Shown here piece by piece: positions 6,093 to 6,640 of a DNA stretch of 6,640 nt. The position numbers were made by a program, and so were the translations under genes. The stretch comes from Lachnospiraceae bacterium (GTDB taxonomy: Bacteria > Bacillota > Clostridia > Lachnospirales > Lachnospiraceae). The stretch lies in NCBI GenBank assembly GCA_902363675.1, contig CABJAV010000063.1, positions 1 through 6,640 on the forward strand, written 5' to 3'. The notes under the pieces are model-generated. The model did no database searches. It saw only the letters and a list, made by a program, of their open reading frames with translations, and was not told the origin of the DNA. Positions within the stretch are counted from its first letter, which is position 1; every line of letters starts with the position of its first letter.

Positions 6093-6393
6093 ATGGGAAC
6101 ATGGAAATCTAAAAACAGACACAAATACCTATTACAATATCACATTATTTTTGTCTGCAAATATAGAAAGAAATTACTGGTTTCGAGACGGATATCAGAT
6201 GATATAAAACAGTTTTCGTATGAGATATGTCAGAGACACAGTGTGATAATAAGATATATGGAAAAGATATCCTCAATATTTACGAAAACAATTCTGGAAA
6301 GAACATACCTTTTGGACAGATGGATATTTTGCCTGTAGTGTAGGAAATGTATCGGAAGAAATGCTGAAAAGATATATAGAAAATCAAGGTTGA
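6093..6393 (+). pseudogene. tnpA: TnpA (Y1 transposase) of IS200/IS605 type, internally deleted and frameshifted
   Basis: TnpA is the HUH/Y1 single-strand transposase. From ATG 6093 the frame reads MGTWKSKNRHKYLLQYHIIF, then VCKYRKKLL and CQRHSVIIRYME, the normal N-terminal part. It should continue with the DKDHxH catalytic segment, but that is absent. At about 6256-6263 the reading moves to another frame, IWKRYPQYLRKQFWKEHTFW then TDGYFACSVGNVSEEMLKRYIENQG, the normal C-terminal part, ending TGA 6391-6393. The unshifted frame stops at 6336-6338. The missing piece includes the HUH metal-binding motif, so the product is inactive. The codon runs GATATATGG and CATATATGG expected on the two sides suggest a short-homology deletion. 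Intact family members are about 130-155 residues; about 100 codons remain here. The start at 6093 is chosen by family resemblance, since no clear ribosome binding site is seen. Confidence 0.8.
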
Positions 6394-6640
6394 GAAAGAG
6401 AAAAAATCAGTTAGTAAAACCGACTGTAACAATTACTGCAACAGACAATTAAAGAAAGAATATGAATGGCTGAAAGAAGTGGATAAATTTGCTCTGACAA
6501 ATGCGATTTACAACATGGATGCTGCATACCAGAAATTTTTTAAGGAACATGCAGGTTATCCGAAGTTTAAGAGTAAACACGATAATCATAAGTCATATAC
6601 AACAAATTTTACGAATGGCAATATAACAGTAGATTTCGGG
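6380..6640 (+). pseudogene. tnpB: TnpB (IS605 OrfB, RNA-guided nuclease ancestor family), N-terminus missing, runs off window
   Basis: The frame is open from just after a TAG at 6377-6379 to the window end (87 codons). It reads KIKVEKEKKSVSKTDCNNYC, then QLKKEYEWLKEVDKFALTNA and DAAYQKFFKEHAGYPKFKSK, ending in SYTTNFTNGNITVDFG. This is the conserved early-middle part of TnpB, the guide-RNA-directed nuclease of IS200/IS605 elements. The usual first 40-60 residues (the KxxxYRxYP...FGCxRxVYN region) are absent. The frame overlaps the end of tnpA and has no plausible start codon before the first in-frame ATG, well inside the domain. The RuvC-like catalytic residues would lie beyond the window, so their state is unknown. 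The deletion appears to have joined the end of tnpA directly to the inside of tnpB. Confidence 0.75.

Larger units (their letters stand above)
6010..6640 (+). mobile_element. IS200/IS605-type insertion sequence, left part, degenerate
   Basis: The region holds a subterminal hairpin, a tnpA-like frame and a tnpB-like frame in the same orientation, the standard order of IS200/IS605 elements, which transpose as single-stranded DNA without terminal inverted repeats. The left end is not fixed; it is placed near 6010 because the minus-strand protein fragment ends there and the hairpin follows. tnpA lacks its catalytic HUH part and tnpB lacks its N-terminus, so the copy cannot move on its own. The right end is beyond the window. 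Its composition is markedly more AT-rich than the MerR-family gene. Confidence 0.75.

Overview
The window most likely comes from a gut-type Clostridia genome, probably Lachnospiraceae (Bacillota). This rests on the style of the FtsH protease segment, strong AGGAGG ribosome binding sites, a secreted beta-helix/Fn3/Big-type surface protein and an IS200/IS605-type element. The assignment is from recognised protein style only; no search was run.

Layout. (1) 1-891, plus strand: the C-terminal half of ftsH (end of the AAA+ ATPase module plus the M41 zinc protease), split by a one-base frameshift near 299. (2) 892-1059: a short gap with a strong GC-rich hairpin between convergent genes. (3) 1060-4503, minus strand: an intact 1147-residue exported mosaic protein made of a signal peptide, beta-helix repeats, Cys/His modules, a Ser/Gly linker, a beta-rich domain, an Fn3-like domain and a Big_2-like domain. 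(4) 4504-4639: a compact divergent promoter region. (5) 4640-5449, plus strand: an intact MerR-family regulator with a GyrI/BmrR-like ligand-binding domain. (6) 5514-5902, plus strand: two overlapping small frames that read as joined pieces of one sodium:solute symporter (SSS family). (7) 5884-6009, minus strand: an open stretch that looks like a fragment of another protein. (8) about 6010 to the window end: the left part of an IS200/IS605-type element with internally deleted tnpA and N-terminally deleted tnpB.

How the parts work together. The intact unit is the merR-like gene and the divergent surface-protein gene. The surface gene has a promoter with a 19-bp spacer (TTGCTT and TATACT read on the minus strand). 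That spacer is almost filled by a 7+4+7 palindrome, which is the architecture that MerR-family activators act on. The regulator's own consensus promoter (TTGACA, 16 bp, TATAAT) lies just upstream of the same palindrome, so one bound dimer could activate the surface gene and repress its own. This predicts a ligand-responsive switch for an envelope protein rather than for an efflux pump, and it is the most interesting functional hypothesis here.

Both flanks are eroded. ftsH is frameshifted, and the symporter, the minus-strand fragment, tnpA and tnpB are all truncated or internally deleted. The deletions in 5514-6640 look like short-homology joins, although an assembly artefact cannot be excluded from sequence alone.
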